From Corynebacterium jeikeium (GTDB lineage Bacteria > Actinomycetota > Actinomycetes > Mycobacteriales > Mycobacteriaceae): a stretch of 64,000 bases of DNA. Shown one piece after another: positions 44,474-58,249 of the stretch. Below the pieces are notes generated by a model, which worked only from the letters and a program-made list of their open reading frames with translations, ran no database searches and was not told where the DNA came from. Position 1 is the stretch's first letter. Every line of letters begins with the position of its first letter. A program made the position numbers and the translations under genes. The DNA is taken from positions 2,046,001 to 2,110,000 of the forward strand of contig CP033784.1 in assembly GCA_003955985.1 (NCBI GenBank), in the 5' to 3' direction.

Positions 44474-45115
44474 ATGAACTTTCACTTCCCCGTCAACCGC
44501 GAGCACACCAACGCCAACAACGAGTACTACCGCGATGCCCGCCGACTGCTCATCTCCTCCGGCATTTTCTCTGCTCTGCTGCTCGTCGGCGCTGTGCTGG
44601 TTCTAATAGTTTTCGACCGCACGCCGTTTGTTATCGGCAGCGCGGTTATGCTTTTCGCCCTCGCAGCTCTCTACGTCGGCGTTACCTTCCAGGTGCGACG
44701 CGCAATTAAGGATCCGCAAGAGCTTTACGACGAATCCCCGCTGGTTCCGGCCATGATTGCGCGTGTGGATGAGCGAACCATGGTGCTGATGACCTTGGTG
44801 GACATGCGTAAAGACCCCTCCGATGGCGAGCCCGTCCCGGCCCTGGCTACACGAACTGTCACCACGATTTCCGGGGTTCCCCGCCGTGTGGGCGCGAAGG
44901 TGCCAGCTGTTGCTGTGGCCGGTACGCACAAGAGCCGCACCGAGTTCTACGACGAGATCACCCCAGTGCCGCTCGCGTGGTCCACTCCAGACAAGTCAGT
45001 CATTGCCCAAGCCCAGCGCAATATTCCGGTCAACGATTGGAATGTGCTCGAACGCAACATCGACCGGGTGGAAGAGGTACACGCAACGAAGCGCAATCTC
45101 CTGCCGCTGCACTAG
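44474..45115 (+). CDS. DUF3239-like membrane protein
   Basis: A 213-residue protein. A hydrophilic N-terminus (HFPVNREHTNANNEYYRDARR) is followed by two membrane helices (about 25-48 and 52-72) and a globular C-terminal domain with VPAMIARVDERTMVLMTLVDM, VPRRVGAKVPAVAVAGTHKSRTEFYDEITPVPLAWST and VNDWNVLERNIDRVEEV. It resembles the corynebacterial DUF3239 family, of unknown function. It starts 25 bases after the XPB gene and is probably transcribed with it. Confidence 0.7.
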   Translation: MNFHFPVNREHTNANNEYYRDARRLLISSGIFSALLLVGAVLVLIVFDRTPFVIGSAVMLFALAALYVGVTFQVRRAIKDPQELYDESPLVPAMIARVDERTMVLMTLVDMRKDPSDGEPVPALATRTVTTISGVPRRVGAKVPAVAVAGTHKSRTEFYDEITPVPLAWSTPDKSVIAQAQRNIPVNDWNVLERNIDRVEEVHATKRNLLPLH

Positions 45116-45246
45116 TCGGGGGCTGTTAGCCCCGACCTTTTGGCACTGAGCTGTTCTAGCCCCGCCCCCGATTTCCCTTAGCAGCGCTCCCCTCCGCGGT
45201 GCTCACATGCACAGCGAGAGCGCCATTAGGAACTGAAACGGGTTGA

Positions 45247-46389
45247 CTAGCTCTTACCCCAGGACTCTTCGTTCTGCCGGTCAATCGCTTCCTTATCGTA
45301 TTCACCTGCCGGGTCCTCTGGCAGCTCACGTTCCGTGTGAGTGGCCTCTAGAATGAACCGCGCCGCGTCCGTAATCTGCTCTCGCTGAACCTTTGGAACC
45401 GCAATCTGGTGAGTCGCCAAGAATACCGCCTGAGTGGCGTCTCCACCTGCCTCCTCGACCTTCTTCAGGTACTCGGTAGCTGGCCGAACAACAGTATCGC
45501 GGGAGGCCGCCTGAACGTGGACACGCATGCTTCGCGACGGCTCATGCAATCCCGGTGACACTTCCTTTGCCGAATCATCAGAGGTGCCGAAGAATGCCTG
45601 CAACCACACCGCAGGAGCACCACGCAGGTCTAGAGCCGGGGCAACGAGCAACAGAGCAACCGGAGTGTCTTGACTAATCTGGTCTACCGCGGAAACAACG
45701 TTGTGGCCGCCTGAAGAGACACCATAAAGAACTAACGGGTTCTGATCACTGATGGGCATTGCACCCAATTTTTGAAGCTGCAACGAATCATCTGCGACAG
45801 ATGCGACTACCCGCGCAATGTCATAGACGGCCTCAGATACCTTATTCTCTGGTGCGAGCCGGTAATCCACGTCCACAACAATTGCGCCCGATCGGGCTGC
45901 CAGGGCAGCCATATTTGGGCCGAAGGAATTCTCACGCAGACTGCCGTCGCCCATCCAGAAAGCGCCGCCGTGTGCGGCAACTACCACAGACCCGGTTGGA
46001 TCCTGTGGGACAAAAACCCGCACCGGAACGCTAGGACTATCCCCCACCGTCGTATCCGTCACCTCTACTTTGCCGTCGGCATACGCAAGGTATGGCGAGG
46101 AATGGTTGACGGCCGCCCCCAGGACCATCATTGAACCGTGAATGATGGCGTCTGGCATACGAGCGCCGCGGTCATTGACTGAAGCACGAGCCTTCTTAAT
46201 GTCTTCCTCAGAGGCACCCAAGGGGACAACCTCGCTCAAGTAGGAATAGGCCGAGACGTGTTCTTCGAGCCATTCAATAAGCTGTTGTAGCTTACCTTCT
46301 TCGGTCGTTACGGGAGTGAAGTTGTCTTGAGCCTCGTCCTCAGAAGAAGCGAGGTTAACCACATCGGAGTTAGGTGTCTGATTAGTCAT
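45247..46389 (-). CDS. Alpha/beta hydrolase, HSL/esterase type
   Basis: A 380-residue esterase or lipase without a signal peptide. The oxyanion motif HGGAFWMGDGS and VDYRLAPENKV are the hormone-sensitive-lipase family signatures. GVSSGGHN holds the nucleophile Ser (G-x-S-x-G). RDTVV probably supplies the acid, and THQIAVP the His. The N-terminal 50 residues are acidic and look disordered, and the C-terminus is also acidic. The substrate is unknown. It is transcribed alone, next to the rRNA operon terminator. Confidence 0.85.
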   Translation of the reverse strand: MTNQTPNSDVVNLASSEDEAQDNFTPVTTEEGKLQQLIEWLEEHVSAYSYLSEVVPLGASEEDIKKARASVNDRGARMPDAIIHGSMMVLGAAVNHSSPYLAYADGKVEVTDTTVGDSPSVPVRVFVPQDPTGSVVVAAHGGAFWMGDGSLRENSFGPNMAALAARSGAIVVDVDYRLAPENKVSEAVYDIARVVASVADDSLQLQKLGAMPISDQNPLVLYGVSSGGHNVVSAVDQISQDTPVALLLVAPALDLRGAPAVWLQAFFGTSDDSAKEVSPGLHEPSRSMRVHVQAASRDTVVRPATEYLKKVEEAGGDATQAVFLATHQIAVPKVQREQITDAARFILEATHTERELPEDPAGEYDKEAIDRQNEESWGKS

Positions 46390-46483
46390 AGAGACAGTCT
46401 GCCACAGAGAGCCAACGAGGATTCACCAAAAGAGGAAACCGAGGATCCGATCGACGCTTAGTTAATTCCGTTTACCTGTGGGT

Positions 46484-46541
46484 AAAACAAAAGTGGGCCG
46501 CAGCACCCAACCCCACACGGGAACTGGCTACCACGACCCAC
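46484..46541 (-). terminator. Terminator of the rRNA operon
   Basis: On the minus strand GTGGGTCG...CGGCCCAC (46534-46541 with 46493-46500) with a long internal loop is followed by TTTTGTTTT. It lies about 16 bases past the 5S gene. Confidence 0.75.
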
Positions 46542-46556
46542 AACAATAAACTTTTT

Positions 46557-46674
46557 ATGCCGGCGGCGACCTACTCTCCCACACCCTCCCGAGTGCAGTA
46601 CCATCGGCGCTGGTGGACTTAGCTTCCGGGTTCGGAATGGGACCGGGCGTGACCCCACCGCTAACACCACCGAC
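46557..46674 (-). rRNA. rrf: 5S ribosomal RNA
   Basis: About 118 bases. On the minus strand it begins near GTCGGTGGTGTTAGCGGTGG, contains the loop sequence CCCGGTCCCATTCCGAACCC, and ends GGTCGCCGCCGGCAT, so the ends pair as in 5S rRNA. It is the last gene of the operon. Ends are accurate to a few bases. Confidence 0.95.
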
Positions 46675-46776
46675 AAAAACCAGGCAACAACCCATCCCCA
46701 CCACAACAGGTGGGTGGTGTCATGCCAGACACTGAATAACGGACGCGAGCAAAAACCCTGTAATTCACACTTTGCG

Positions 46777-51776
<5,000 letters not shown>

Positions 51777-52527
51777 CCCTTCAAATCAGAAGAATCAAAA
51801 AACAATGAAAGGCCCAAAAACCTGACAAAAACAGACAAACAACCACCACACACCAAAAACAGTGCGCGGCCTGGCCGTTATCCAAAAATAAAACGTTCTC
51901 CCCTTCGAACCGACGAGGCCAAAAAAGAAGAGAACAACCATGATCTTTCCCACAAATGAAAAAACCACGCGAAAAGCACCCAAACAAAGGCGCCGCCACG
52001 CAATCCATCACCCGCAAGCACAAAAGGACCCAAAACAAACAAAGGCCCCCGGCACCCACCAGCAACACACACGCAAACGACAACCAAACAAGCACTTTCC
52101 CAAAAAAGTATTAGTTAGTACATCGGCACACTATTGAGTTCTCACACAACACACACCCACGAAGACAACCACCCCAACCAGGGCAACCACCACGTGAGCA
52201 GCGAGAGAAAACATTAACAAACAATTAACCAGAAAGTCAAACCAACGACTCCCAGCGGCTAACCGCACGAAAACATTTCCCCCACATCAACCAACCAAAC
52301 ACATAAACTGCCTGGCCACGCTGACCTCCAGATACATTACACACACCCCACCCAAAGACACAAAACCCCAGGTAAAATAGCGAAAACCACCACAAGCCAC
52401 CACAGGAGAATCACTCCTTACGGTTCTGAAGCATCCAGAACCGAAGACTTGCGATGGTTTTCCGCACCGCGCGTTTAACTAGCACCGTGCGCTTAGCCGT
52501 TAGCCATTGACCAGAGGCCAACAATCA
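51777..52527 (-). promoter_or_regulatory. rRNA operon leader and promoter region
   Basis: About 750 bases between murA and 16S. A likely promoter is TTGACT (52235-52240) with an 18-base spacer to TAATGT (52211-52216) on the minus strand. A boxA follows at 52131-52151. Further upstream promoters between 52330 and 52420 are possible but not resolved. The remainder is A/C-rich spacer without an ORF that resembles a protein. Confidence 0.65.
52131..52151 (-). promoter_or_regulatory. boxA antitermination element in the rRNA leader
   Basis: On the minus strand the core is GTGTGAGAACTCAATAG, about 60 bases downstream of the proposed -10 and matching the mycobacterial rrn boxA. A second copy is in the 16S-23S spacer. 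Confidence 0.75.
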
Positions 52528-53808
52528 CTAGCTAACCCGTTCAACAGAAGCGCCAAGAGAATTGAGTGTCTCTACGAAGCCCGGGTAGCCACGGTCGATG
52601 TGATAGACATCGTGCACCTCAGTGACGTCACCTTCTTCAGTACACAGCCCAGCAAGCACTAGTCCCGCTCCGGCGCGAATGTCCGAAGACCACACAGGTG
52701 CGGAACTCAGCGTTTTCTTTCCGCGAATCATCACGTGGTGGCCATCGATAGTCGCGTCCGTGCCGAGGCGAATCATCTCGTCGACAAACCGGAAGCGCGA
52801 CTCAAAAACGTTCTCGGTAAGCACTGACGTCCCTTCGGACACCGCGGACAGAGCAATGGCCATGGGCTGCATGTCCGTCGGAAAGCCTGGGTATGGCAGC
52901 GTTTGATAGTTCACACCCTGCGGACGCCTGTCCATACGCACGCGGAAGCCCTGCGGGTAGGTCTCGACCTGAGCGCCTGCGTTCTTCAGTTTTTCCAGAG
53001 GAAGGTGCAGGTACTTAGGGTTAATGCCAACGACCGTAATATCGCCGCCGGTCATCGCTGCAGCATAAGCCCAGGTCCCTGCGATAATTCGGTCGCCGAC
53101 AACCTTGTGCTCAGTCGGGTGCAGCTTCTCTACGCCCTCAACCGTGATGGTGTTAGATCCCGCACCCGAAATCTTGGCGCCCATCTCCACGAGCATCTCG
53201 CACAGGTCGACAATTTCGGGCTCACGGGCGGCGTTATCCAGCACAGTCGTACCTTCCGCTAGTACGGCCGCGGTCAGAATATTCTCGGTCGCGCCGACGG
53301 ACGGGAAGTCCAGCTTGATGTTCGCCCCCTTGAGTCGCCCCGCCTCAGCCACCACGCAACCGTGGTGAATATAGGTGCGTGCTCCCAATTTCTCCAGGCC
53401 AGCCTGATGCATGTCCAGCGGGCGGGAACCAATAGCGTCACCACCGGGCAGTGCGACAATCGCGTTACGGGTACGCGCCGTCAGCGGCCCGAGCACACAG
53501 ACCGAAGCGCGGAACTGGCGCACGGCATCGAAGTCAGCGTGATGCGAGAGTTCTTCGGGCACCGTGATTTCAATCCGGTCGCCCTCGCGCGTCACGGAGC
53601 AGCCGAGACCTTCGAGGACTTTTTGCATCAATGGCACGTCGTCAATTTCAGGGCAGTTCGTCAGTACTGTCGTGCCCTCGGCGAGAAGCGCCGCACCCAT
53701 CAGTTTCAGAACCGAGTTCTTCGCCCCGGAAATCTGAACCTGACCATTTAGCGTCGCTCCGCCTTTAACCAGAAATCGCTCATTTCCCACTCCCCCAGCC
53801 AACCACAT
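52528..53808 (-). CDS. murA: UDP-N-acetylglucosamine 1-carboxyvinyltransferase
   Basis: A 426-residue (or 420 from GTG 53790) enzyme for the first committed step of peptidoglycan synthesis, transferring enolpyruvate from PEP to UDP-GlcNAc. It shows [31 protein letters not shown], then [37 protein letters not shown]. In the active-site loop the usual Cys is Asp (PGGDAIG, Asp118 counting from GTG), as in mycobacterial MurA, which is known to confer fosfomycin resistance. GTG 53790 gives the family N-terminus ([10 protein letters not shown]), but neither start has a well-spaced ribosome site. The murA-rrn linkage is conserved in Corynebacteriales. Confidence 0.95.
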   Translation of the reverse strand: MWLAGGVGNERFLVKGGATLNGQVQISGAKNSVLKLMGAALLAEGTTVLTNCPEIDDVPLMQKVLEGLGCSVTREGDRIEITVPEELSHHADFDAVRQFRASVCVLGPLTARTRNAIVALPGGDAIGSRPLDMHQAGLEKLGARTYIHHGCVVAEAGRLKGANIKLDFPSVGATENILTAAVLAEGTTVLDNAAREPEIVDLCEMLVEMGAKISGAGSNTITVEGVEKLHPTEHKVVGDRIIAGTWAYAAAMTGGDITVVGINPKYLHLPLEKLKNAGAQVETYPQGFRVRMDRRPQGVNYQTLPYPGFPTDMQPMAIALSAVSEGTSVLTENVFESRFRFVDEMIRLGTDATIDGHHVMIRGKKTLSSAPVWSSDIRAGAGLVLAGLCTEEGDVTEVHDVYHIDRGYPGFVETLNSLGASVERVS

Positions 53809-53837
53809 TTCGCAATATCGCGCTTAGGCTTGAAGCT

Positions 53838-54437
53838 ATGAGCGTTCATCTAACTCGCATTTACACTCGCACCGGCGACGACGGCACCACTGGATTATCC
53901 GATTTCAGCCGCGTTCCCAAGGATGATTCTCGCCTTATCGCCTACGCCACGTGCGAGGAGGCCAACGCCGCACTCGGCCAGGCGCTCAGTTTCGGCACGC
54001 TTGACGACGAAATCTCGGCTGTCATTCGCTACGTGCAGAATGACCTATTTGATGCCGGAGCCGACCTGGCAACACCTATTGAAGAAAACCCGAAGTACCC
54101 GCCGTTGCGTATCGAGCCGGATTACATCGAGCGACTCGAGCACTGGTGCGACCAATTCAATGAACAACTGCCGAAACTGGATTCCTTCATCCTCCCGGGA
54201 GGCACACCAGCCGCAGCACTGCTACACACAGCTCGGGTGATTACTCGCCGAGCCGAGCGTGCAGCATGGGCTGCCTGCCGCGAATTTCCCGAAACCACCT
54301 CAGTCCTACCGGCGAAGTATCTCAATCGCCTGTCTGACCTGTTGTTTATTCTTTCGAGAGTGGCCAATGACGGAAACGACGTTAAGTGGATCCCCGGTGG
54401 TGAGCGCGAAGCCCAGCGGCAAGCAGGGGGTAAGTAG
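53838..54437 (+). CDS. Cob(I)alamin adenosyltransferase, PduO type
   Basis: A 199-residue ATP:cob(I)alamin adenosyltransferase that makes adenosylcobalamin. Motifs: RIYTRTGDDGTTGL (ATP loop) at the N-terminus, YVQNDLFDAGADLAT, FILPGGTPAAALLHTARVITRRAERAA (the R-x-x-x-R-x-x-E helix) and YLNRLSDLLFILSRVAN. It starts 29 bases from divergent murA, as in mycobacteria. Its presence implies use of adenosylcobalamin. It fits with the cobalt importer and riboswitches within 5 kb. Confidence 0.94.
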   Translation: MSVHLTRIYTRTGDDGTTGLSDFSRVPKDDSRLIAYATCEEANAALGQALSFGTLDDEISAVIRYVQNDLFDAGADLATPIEENPKYPPLRIEPDYIERLEHWCDQFNEQLPKLDSFILPGGTPAAALLHTARVITRRAERAAWAACREFPETTSVLPAKYLNRLSDLLFILSRVANDGNDVKWIPGGEREAQRQAGGK

Positions 54438-54508
54438 CGGAGCAAGTAGCAGAACTGACTACCCCAATACCCGCGGGTTTGGGCGCAAAGGAACCGTCGT
54501 CAAGCGGT

Positions 54509-55345
54509 TTACGGCAGTGCGCCGATGCGACGGGCCGCGTTGACGGCCTCGTAGCGAGTATGGGCGCCCAGCTTGCGCATTACGGAGCGGAGGTAGGACT
54601 TAACCGTCTCGGCACCGATGCCCATTTCCTCTGCGGCCTCGACGTTGGTGTGACCGAGGGCGACACAGGCGAGAACATCGAGCTCACGAGCCGACAGCTT
54701 GGTGGTCTGCTTGACGCGAACCGGGGTGACCATCTGGTCACAGAGCACCTCGAGTTCCTGGCGCAGCTTCTCGTCATCCACACGGTTAGCGAGCATGCGC
54801 AGCTTGGAGTGCGTGGAACGAACCTGCTCCCACTCAGCGCCATTCATGATGCGGCCGCCCTTACCGTTGCCAGAACGATCCATGTTGCGGCAGGCATCGA
54901 CGACAGCGAGGTCCTGCTCCAGGCAACGGGCGGTCATTGTGACCTCTTCAAGAACCTTGTCCCCCAGGCGCACCGAGGAGTGCACGCCACCGTAGAGCAC
55001 GCCACGGACAAGACGCGAAACGATCACCGGCACGGCGACCAGCGAGTGCAGGCCTTCGTCACGAATCTTGTCGTCATACTCATGGGTAATAACCTTGGCG
55101 CGCAGGTAGTCACTGACACCCACCGGGCGGCGCGTGGCCAACACGCGACCACCGACACCCGCACCCGATTCCACAGTCAGATTCTGCAGGGCCGGAGTAC
55201 GCAGGCCAACCCAGTTGTTGATCTGCATCTTAGAGTTATCGGTGACTTCCGCATACATTGTGACCGGAATACCAGTCGCATTCTTTAGGGCGACCAAGGA
55301 CGACTTAATAACCTCATTGTCGTCCAGAATGCGGTGGGGATCCAT
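54509..55345 (-). CDS. ramA: RamA-type LuxR-family regulator of acetate metabolism
   Basis: A 278-residue regulator. An N-terminal GAF-like domain (about 10-145: VALKNATGIPVTMYAEV, GAGVGGRVLATRRPVGVSDY, ALHSLVAVPVIV-like block) is followed by helices and a C-terminal LuxR HTH (LSARELDVLACVALGHTNVEAAEEMGIGAETVKSYLRSVMRKLGAHTRYEAV, about 212-262). The architecture and length match C. glutamicum RamA, which controls acetate uptake and activation, the glyoxylate cycle and rpf. ATG 55345 is chosen because GGAGGAC lies five bases ahead. CAGGGGGT-type runs upstream (55644) fit RamA autoregulatory motifs. Confidence 0.92.
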   Translation of the reverse strand: MDPHRILDDNEVIKSSLVALKNATGIPVTMYAEVTDNSKMQINNWVGLRTPALQNLTVESGAGVGGRVLATRRPVGVSDYLRAKVITHEYDDKIRDEGLHSLVAVPVIVSRLVRGVLYGGVHSSVRLGDKVLEEVTMTARCLEQDLAVVDACRNMDRSGNGKGGRIMNGAEWEQVRSTHSKLRMLANRVDDEKLRQELEVLCDQMVTPVRVKQTTKLSARELDVLACVALGHTNVEAAEEMGIGAETVKSYLRSVMRKLGAHTRYEAVNAARRIGALP

Positions 55346-55814
55346 CTCGCGTCCTCCTGCGTAACGGGCAAATTGCTTCACTGGCACCCACAGAGGCACC
55401 ATCAGCCTGTGACTTCGCGCCGACTTACACTCCTACGAAATGGCCAACTACCGCTCAGCGGCCACTGACCCTTTCGGGGGCTGTAAACCGTACAAAGTAG
55501 ATAGTACCCTCCGAACGGGTACACCTGCATTAAGGCATCCGTCACACAATCTTAGGAAACAACTAGGTTTCTCTACAAGTACGTAAAGAAAATACCAGGA
55601 TAAATCCTGTCATTAGCCCCGCCTCGGCCGAATAAATACAAGGCAGGGGGTAGCTATTTTTCCGCTAACAAACTGCGTGAATGTTGATAACAGAGGGTAA
55701 TGAACGGCGTTTTACCCCCAATGCGGACATTTTCGAAAAAGACCTTCGCTTATTTTGCATCGTGCGCTATTGTCATACATGCAACAGGTTTTGTTGAGTT
55801 CCACTTTCAATGCT
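55346..55814. promoter_or_regulatory. Upstream region of ramA and of the plus-strand riboswitch
   Basis: About 470 bases without a gene. It must contain the ramA promoter (minus) and a promoter for the cobalamin riboswitch transcript (plus). G-runs at 55475 and 55644-55651 are RamA-like half-motifs. An AT-rich segment at 55730-55790 with TTGCAT and CATACAT may be the riboswitch promoter; the spacing is not ideal. Confidence 0.4.
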
Positions 55815-56062
55815 ACGTCCTCCACGTGGTTGTCCGAAGGTGGTGCACAGCAAACGCAAGAGGGAATCCGGTGCAATTCCGGAACTGTCCCGCAGCGGTA
55901 ATCTGGAACAAAATTCGCCAACGGCACTGAGGTTATTTCAACCTTGGGAAGCGGCGAAAAGTAGGAAAATTGATAATAAGGATCTGCACGTAAGCATTGA
56001 AGCTTGCGGCAGTCGTCATCCCCTTATTGTCGGTCACGCCAGAAAGTCCGAATACCTGCCTG
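55815..56062 (+). ncRNA. Cobalamin riboswitch without a downstream gene
   Basis: A canonical AdoCbl-type aptamer. The core AGGGAATCCGGTGCAATTCC followed by GGAACTGTCCCGCAGCGGT (55860-55899) matches the conserved B12 core, and AGTCCGAATACCTGCC (56045-56060) matches the 3' B12 box. A GGCACT-GCAA-AGTGCC hairpin (56073-56088) may be part of the expression platform. No plus-strand protein gene follows: the next 3.6 kb are the minus-strand cbi genes. It is therefore an orphan, possibly controlling a small RNA or an antisense transcript to cbiO. Confidence 0.9.
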
Positions 56063-56188
56063 ATGCGCCGAGGGCACTGCAAAGTGCCACGGCCACGGAG
56101 ATCGCCCGCGGACAGGTGTGACGTGAAATGGAAGCGAAGAAATGCGACAGCTTCGCCTATATTTCTAGGCCTATTTTCATAGGCATTA

Positions 56189-56212
56189 CGCCCTGCCCGC
56201 GGGCGCTTTTCT
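56189..56212 (+). terminator. Possible terminator of the riboswitch transcript
   Basis: CGCCC-TGCCCGC-GGGCG, then CTTTTCTCATTTTT. The stem is only five bases, but the T-rich tail is good. It lies 130 bases after the aptamer and 60 before the cbiO stop codon, so stopping here would yield an RNA of about 400 bases. Confidence 0.5.
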
Positions 56213-56272
56213 CATTTTTAGCGTGGTTTAGCTGCACATATCGATGAGCTATTCACCAACCAAACCGCTCGC

Positions 56273-57097
56273 CTAAACATCCTCTGGATGCCACACATCT
56301 CGCCCAATCGCCTTGGAGACCACGGGCGCCCAGGGCAAAGCCAATCGAGCATGTTCGACCAACCGTCGATCGGCCAAAATTTCCTCTTTGGAGCCAACTC
56401 GCAGTTTGCCGTCGGCAAGCACTGCTGCCCTATCGGCGAAATTCCACGCGAAGTCGATGTCGTGCGTGGCGACGACGACGGCAGTGCTCTGATCGCGCAA
56501 TTGATTGAGCGTGTGTGCAAGCTTTCGGGTCGCCTGCGGATCGAGGCCGGCGGAGGGCTCGTCGAGAAGCAGCACACGCGGATGCATCGCCAGCGCACCA
56601 GCGAGAGCGACGCGCTTGCGCTGACCATAGGAAAGCTGGTGCGGAACGCGTTCGGCGAGATCGGTGATCTCGGCGGTACCTAGAGCCTGCCGGACGCGCC
56701 GTTCGACTTCCTCGTTCTTAAGCCCCAGGTTGACGGGACCGAACGAGACGTCTGCAAACACGCTAGCCGCGAAGATTTGCTCATCCGGATCCTGCGTGAC
56801 CATCTGCACTGAGCGACGGACCGCATTGCGGCCGTGCCGGGAGTACGTGTAGACGGTGCCGTCAAGGCGGACCTCACCACTATTGGGCTTAGACGCTCCC
56901 GCGAGCATACGCAACAGCGTGGACTTGCCAGAACCGTTTGCCCCCAACAGCGCTAGGCGCTCGCCACCCGAAATTGCCAGATCCACGCCTTTCAGAACGT
57001 GGGTTTCGTCGTAAGCGTATGTAACTGCAGCCGCTTCGACAATGACACCGTTGGCACCATGTACGTGATCAGCGCGATTTTTCCTGCTGCTCGACAT
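56273..57097 (-). CDS. cbiO: Cobalt ECF transporter ATP-binding protein
   Basis: A 274-residue ABC ATPase of the energy-coupling-factor cobalt importer. Walker A is GANGSGKSTLL, the Q-loop is TQDPDEQIF (the ECF type Q-DPDxQIF), the signature is LSYGQRKRVALAGAL, Walker B is VLLLDEPSAGLDP and the switch His is in VATHDIDF. The ATG at 57097 is preferred (two bases after the cbiQ stop, AGGG ahead); ATG 57112 would overlap cbiQ. The 473-residue reading continuing upstream is an artefact of the cbiQ antisense frame. It is the last gene of the cbiMNQO operon. Confidence 0.92.
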   Translation of the reverse strand: MSSSRKNRADHVHGANGVIVEAAAVTYAYDETHVLKGVDLAISGGERLALLGANGSGKSTLLRMLAGASKPNSGEVRLDGTVYTYSRHGRNAVRRSVQMVTQDPDEQIFAASVFADVSFGPVNLGLKNEEVERRVRQALGTAEITDLAERVPHQLSYGQRKRVALAGALAMHPRVLLLDEPSAGLDPQATRKLAHTLNQLRDQSTAVVVATHDIDFAWNFADRAAVLADGKLRVGSKEEILADRRLVEHARLALPWAPVVSKAIGRDVWHPEDV

Positions 57098-57099
57098 CC

Positions 57100-57837
57100 C
57101 TATACACCCCATTTCAGCAGCGCCCAGGCCGCAATCAACGACAAAAGTAATGCACTGGATATCGCGATGAACTTCGGCTGCCTGGGCCGCGAAATCACCA
57201 GTACTTTCATTGCGCTCGGATCGGCGCGCAGCTCGATTCCCTCTTGCATCTTGCGCGCGCGGGTAAAGGCAATTACAAAGAGGCTGGCGGACTGTGCCGC
57301 TACATCTCGGATCATCGCCCGGCGCGTGGAGTGTCCCAAGCGTCGTGCTTGCGCTTCCGTCATCGAGTGTGCGGAGTGAATCAGCACGCCGGTCATCCGG
57401 TAAATCACCTCGGCGAGGTACGTCAAGTATCGCGGCAAGCCGTGCTTGTCGAGCCAGGCAATGAGCTCCGAAATCGGAGTGGTCAGCGCAAAGACCATCG
57501 TGCAGCTGATACCCGCAAACGAACGCATCACAACCTGCGCCATTCGCTGCGGGCCATCCGGCGACCACGCGAGACCGTCGGGAGTAAGCGCTACCAAAAG
57601 CGGAAACGCGCCGACGAGCACAAAAGCCGCCGGTGCCAGCACCATTGCCACATACAGCTTGCGGGGCACTCGGGCTATGTACGCAATAGACCAAGCAATG
57701 ACCGCAATGACAGGCGCAAAGGGAATTGGCGGTAGCGCAACCGCCAGAATCAGCAGCCCACCGAGCAGCAGAATCTTTTCACCCACGTTGCGGCGTGCCC
57801 AAGCGCTGCGCGCCGCTGCAGCTTCTAGCGCATTCAC
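57100..57837 (-). CDS. cbiQ: Cobalt ECF transporter transmembrane protein
   Basis: A 245-residue T-component with about five helices. The coupling motifs that touch the ATPase are visible: ARRLGHSTRRAMIRDVA and FTRARKMQEGIELRADP (the family A-R-G/x motifs). It starts within the stop region of cbiN (overlap ATGA) and ends two bases before cbiO. It couples ATP hydrolysis by CbiO to cobalt uptake by CbiMN. Confidence 0.9.
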   Translation of the reverse strand: MNALEAAAARSAWARRNVGEKILLLGGLLILAVALPPIPFAPVIAVIAWSIAYIARVPRKLYVAMVLAPAAFVLVGAFPLLVALTPDGLAWSPDGPQRMAQVVMRSFAGISCTMVFALTTPISELIAWLDKHGLPRYLTYLAEVIYRMTGVLIHSAHSMTEAQARRLGHSTRRAMIRDVAAQSASLFVIAFTRARKMQEGIELRADPSAMKVLVISRPRQPKFIAISSALLLSLIAAWALLKWGV

Positions 57838-58211
57838 TGCTCTTTCTCGCGCTTGTCCGAACGCGCAGCAGCCTTCCCTCGGTAGAAGCCAATAACGTAG
57901 AACAGGACGCCAGCACCGATAACGGCCTGGAGCGCGAACAGACCCGACTCGACCTCACCCGGCAGCTCGCCGACGAGTGGCTCGAACCACGGCTCGTAGT
58001 TCGGGTCGATTTCCTGAATTGTCTCCGTAGCGGTGGCATCAGTGCCGGCGAACGGCTCCTCGGCGTCGTCGTCCCCGTAGTTGAAGAACAGCGGGAACAT
58101 GGCAATTACGACTACCAGGACAATGAGACCAACGCTGACCCACACGGAGTTCTTCTTCGGCTGGCTAGCTGCCTGTGCGTCGACAATCTGCGCGTTGTTT
58201 TTTGCATTCAT
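57834..58211 (-). CDS. cbiN: Cobalt transport accessory protein
   Basis: A 125-residue protein with two membrane helices (about 21-38 and 88-107) around an extracytoplasmic loop rich in acidic residues (YGDDDAEEPFAGTDATATETIQEIDPNYEPWFEPL). The loop contains the typical CbiN P-N-Y-x-P-W-F-E-P-L and PGEVESGLFALQAVIGAGVLFYVIGF motifs. It helps CbiM take up Co2+. Four bases overlap with cbiQ. Confidence 0.92.
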   Translation of the reverse strand: MNAKNNAQIVDAQAASQPKKNSVWVSVGLIVLVVVIAMFPLFFNYGDDDAEEPFAGTDATATETIQEIDPNYEPWFEPLVGELPGEVESGLFALQAVIGAGVLFYVIGFYRGKAAARSDKREKEQ

Positions 58212-58249
58212 AATCGTGCTCTCTTTCGCTTCTTTTCGCTTGACGACGG

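Noticed and set aside
56128..56247. 39-codon ORF behind the orphan riboswitch
   Set aside because: It runs through the proposed terminator, has no good ribosome site and no family character, so it does not rescue the riboswitch as a normal gene regulator.
57098..57694. N-terminal extension of cbiO to 473 codons
   Set aside because: The extra residues are read from the cbiQ gene in another frame; homology starts only after the ATG at 57097.
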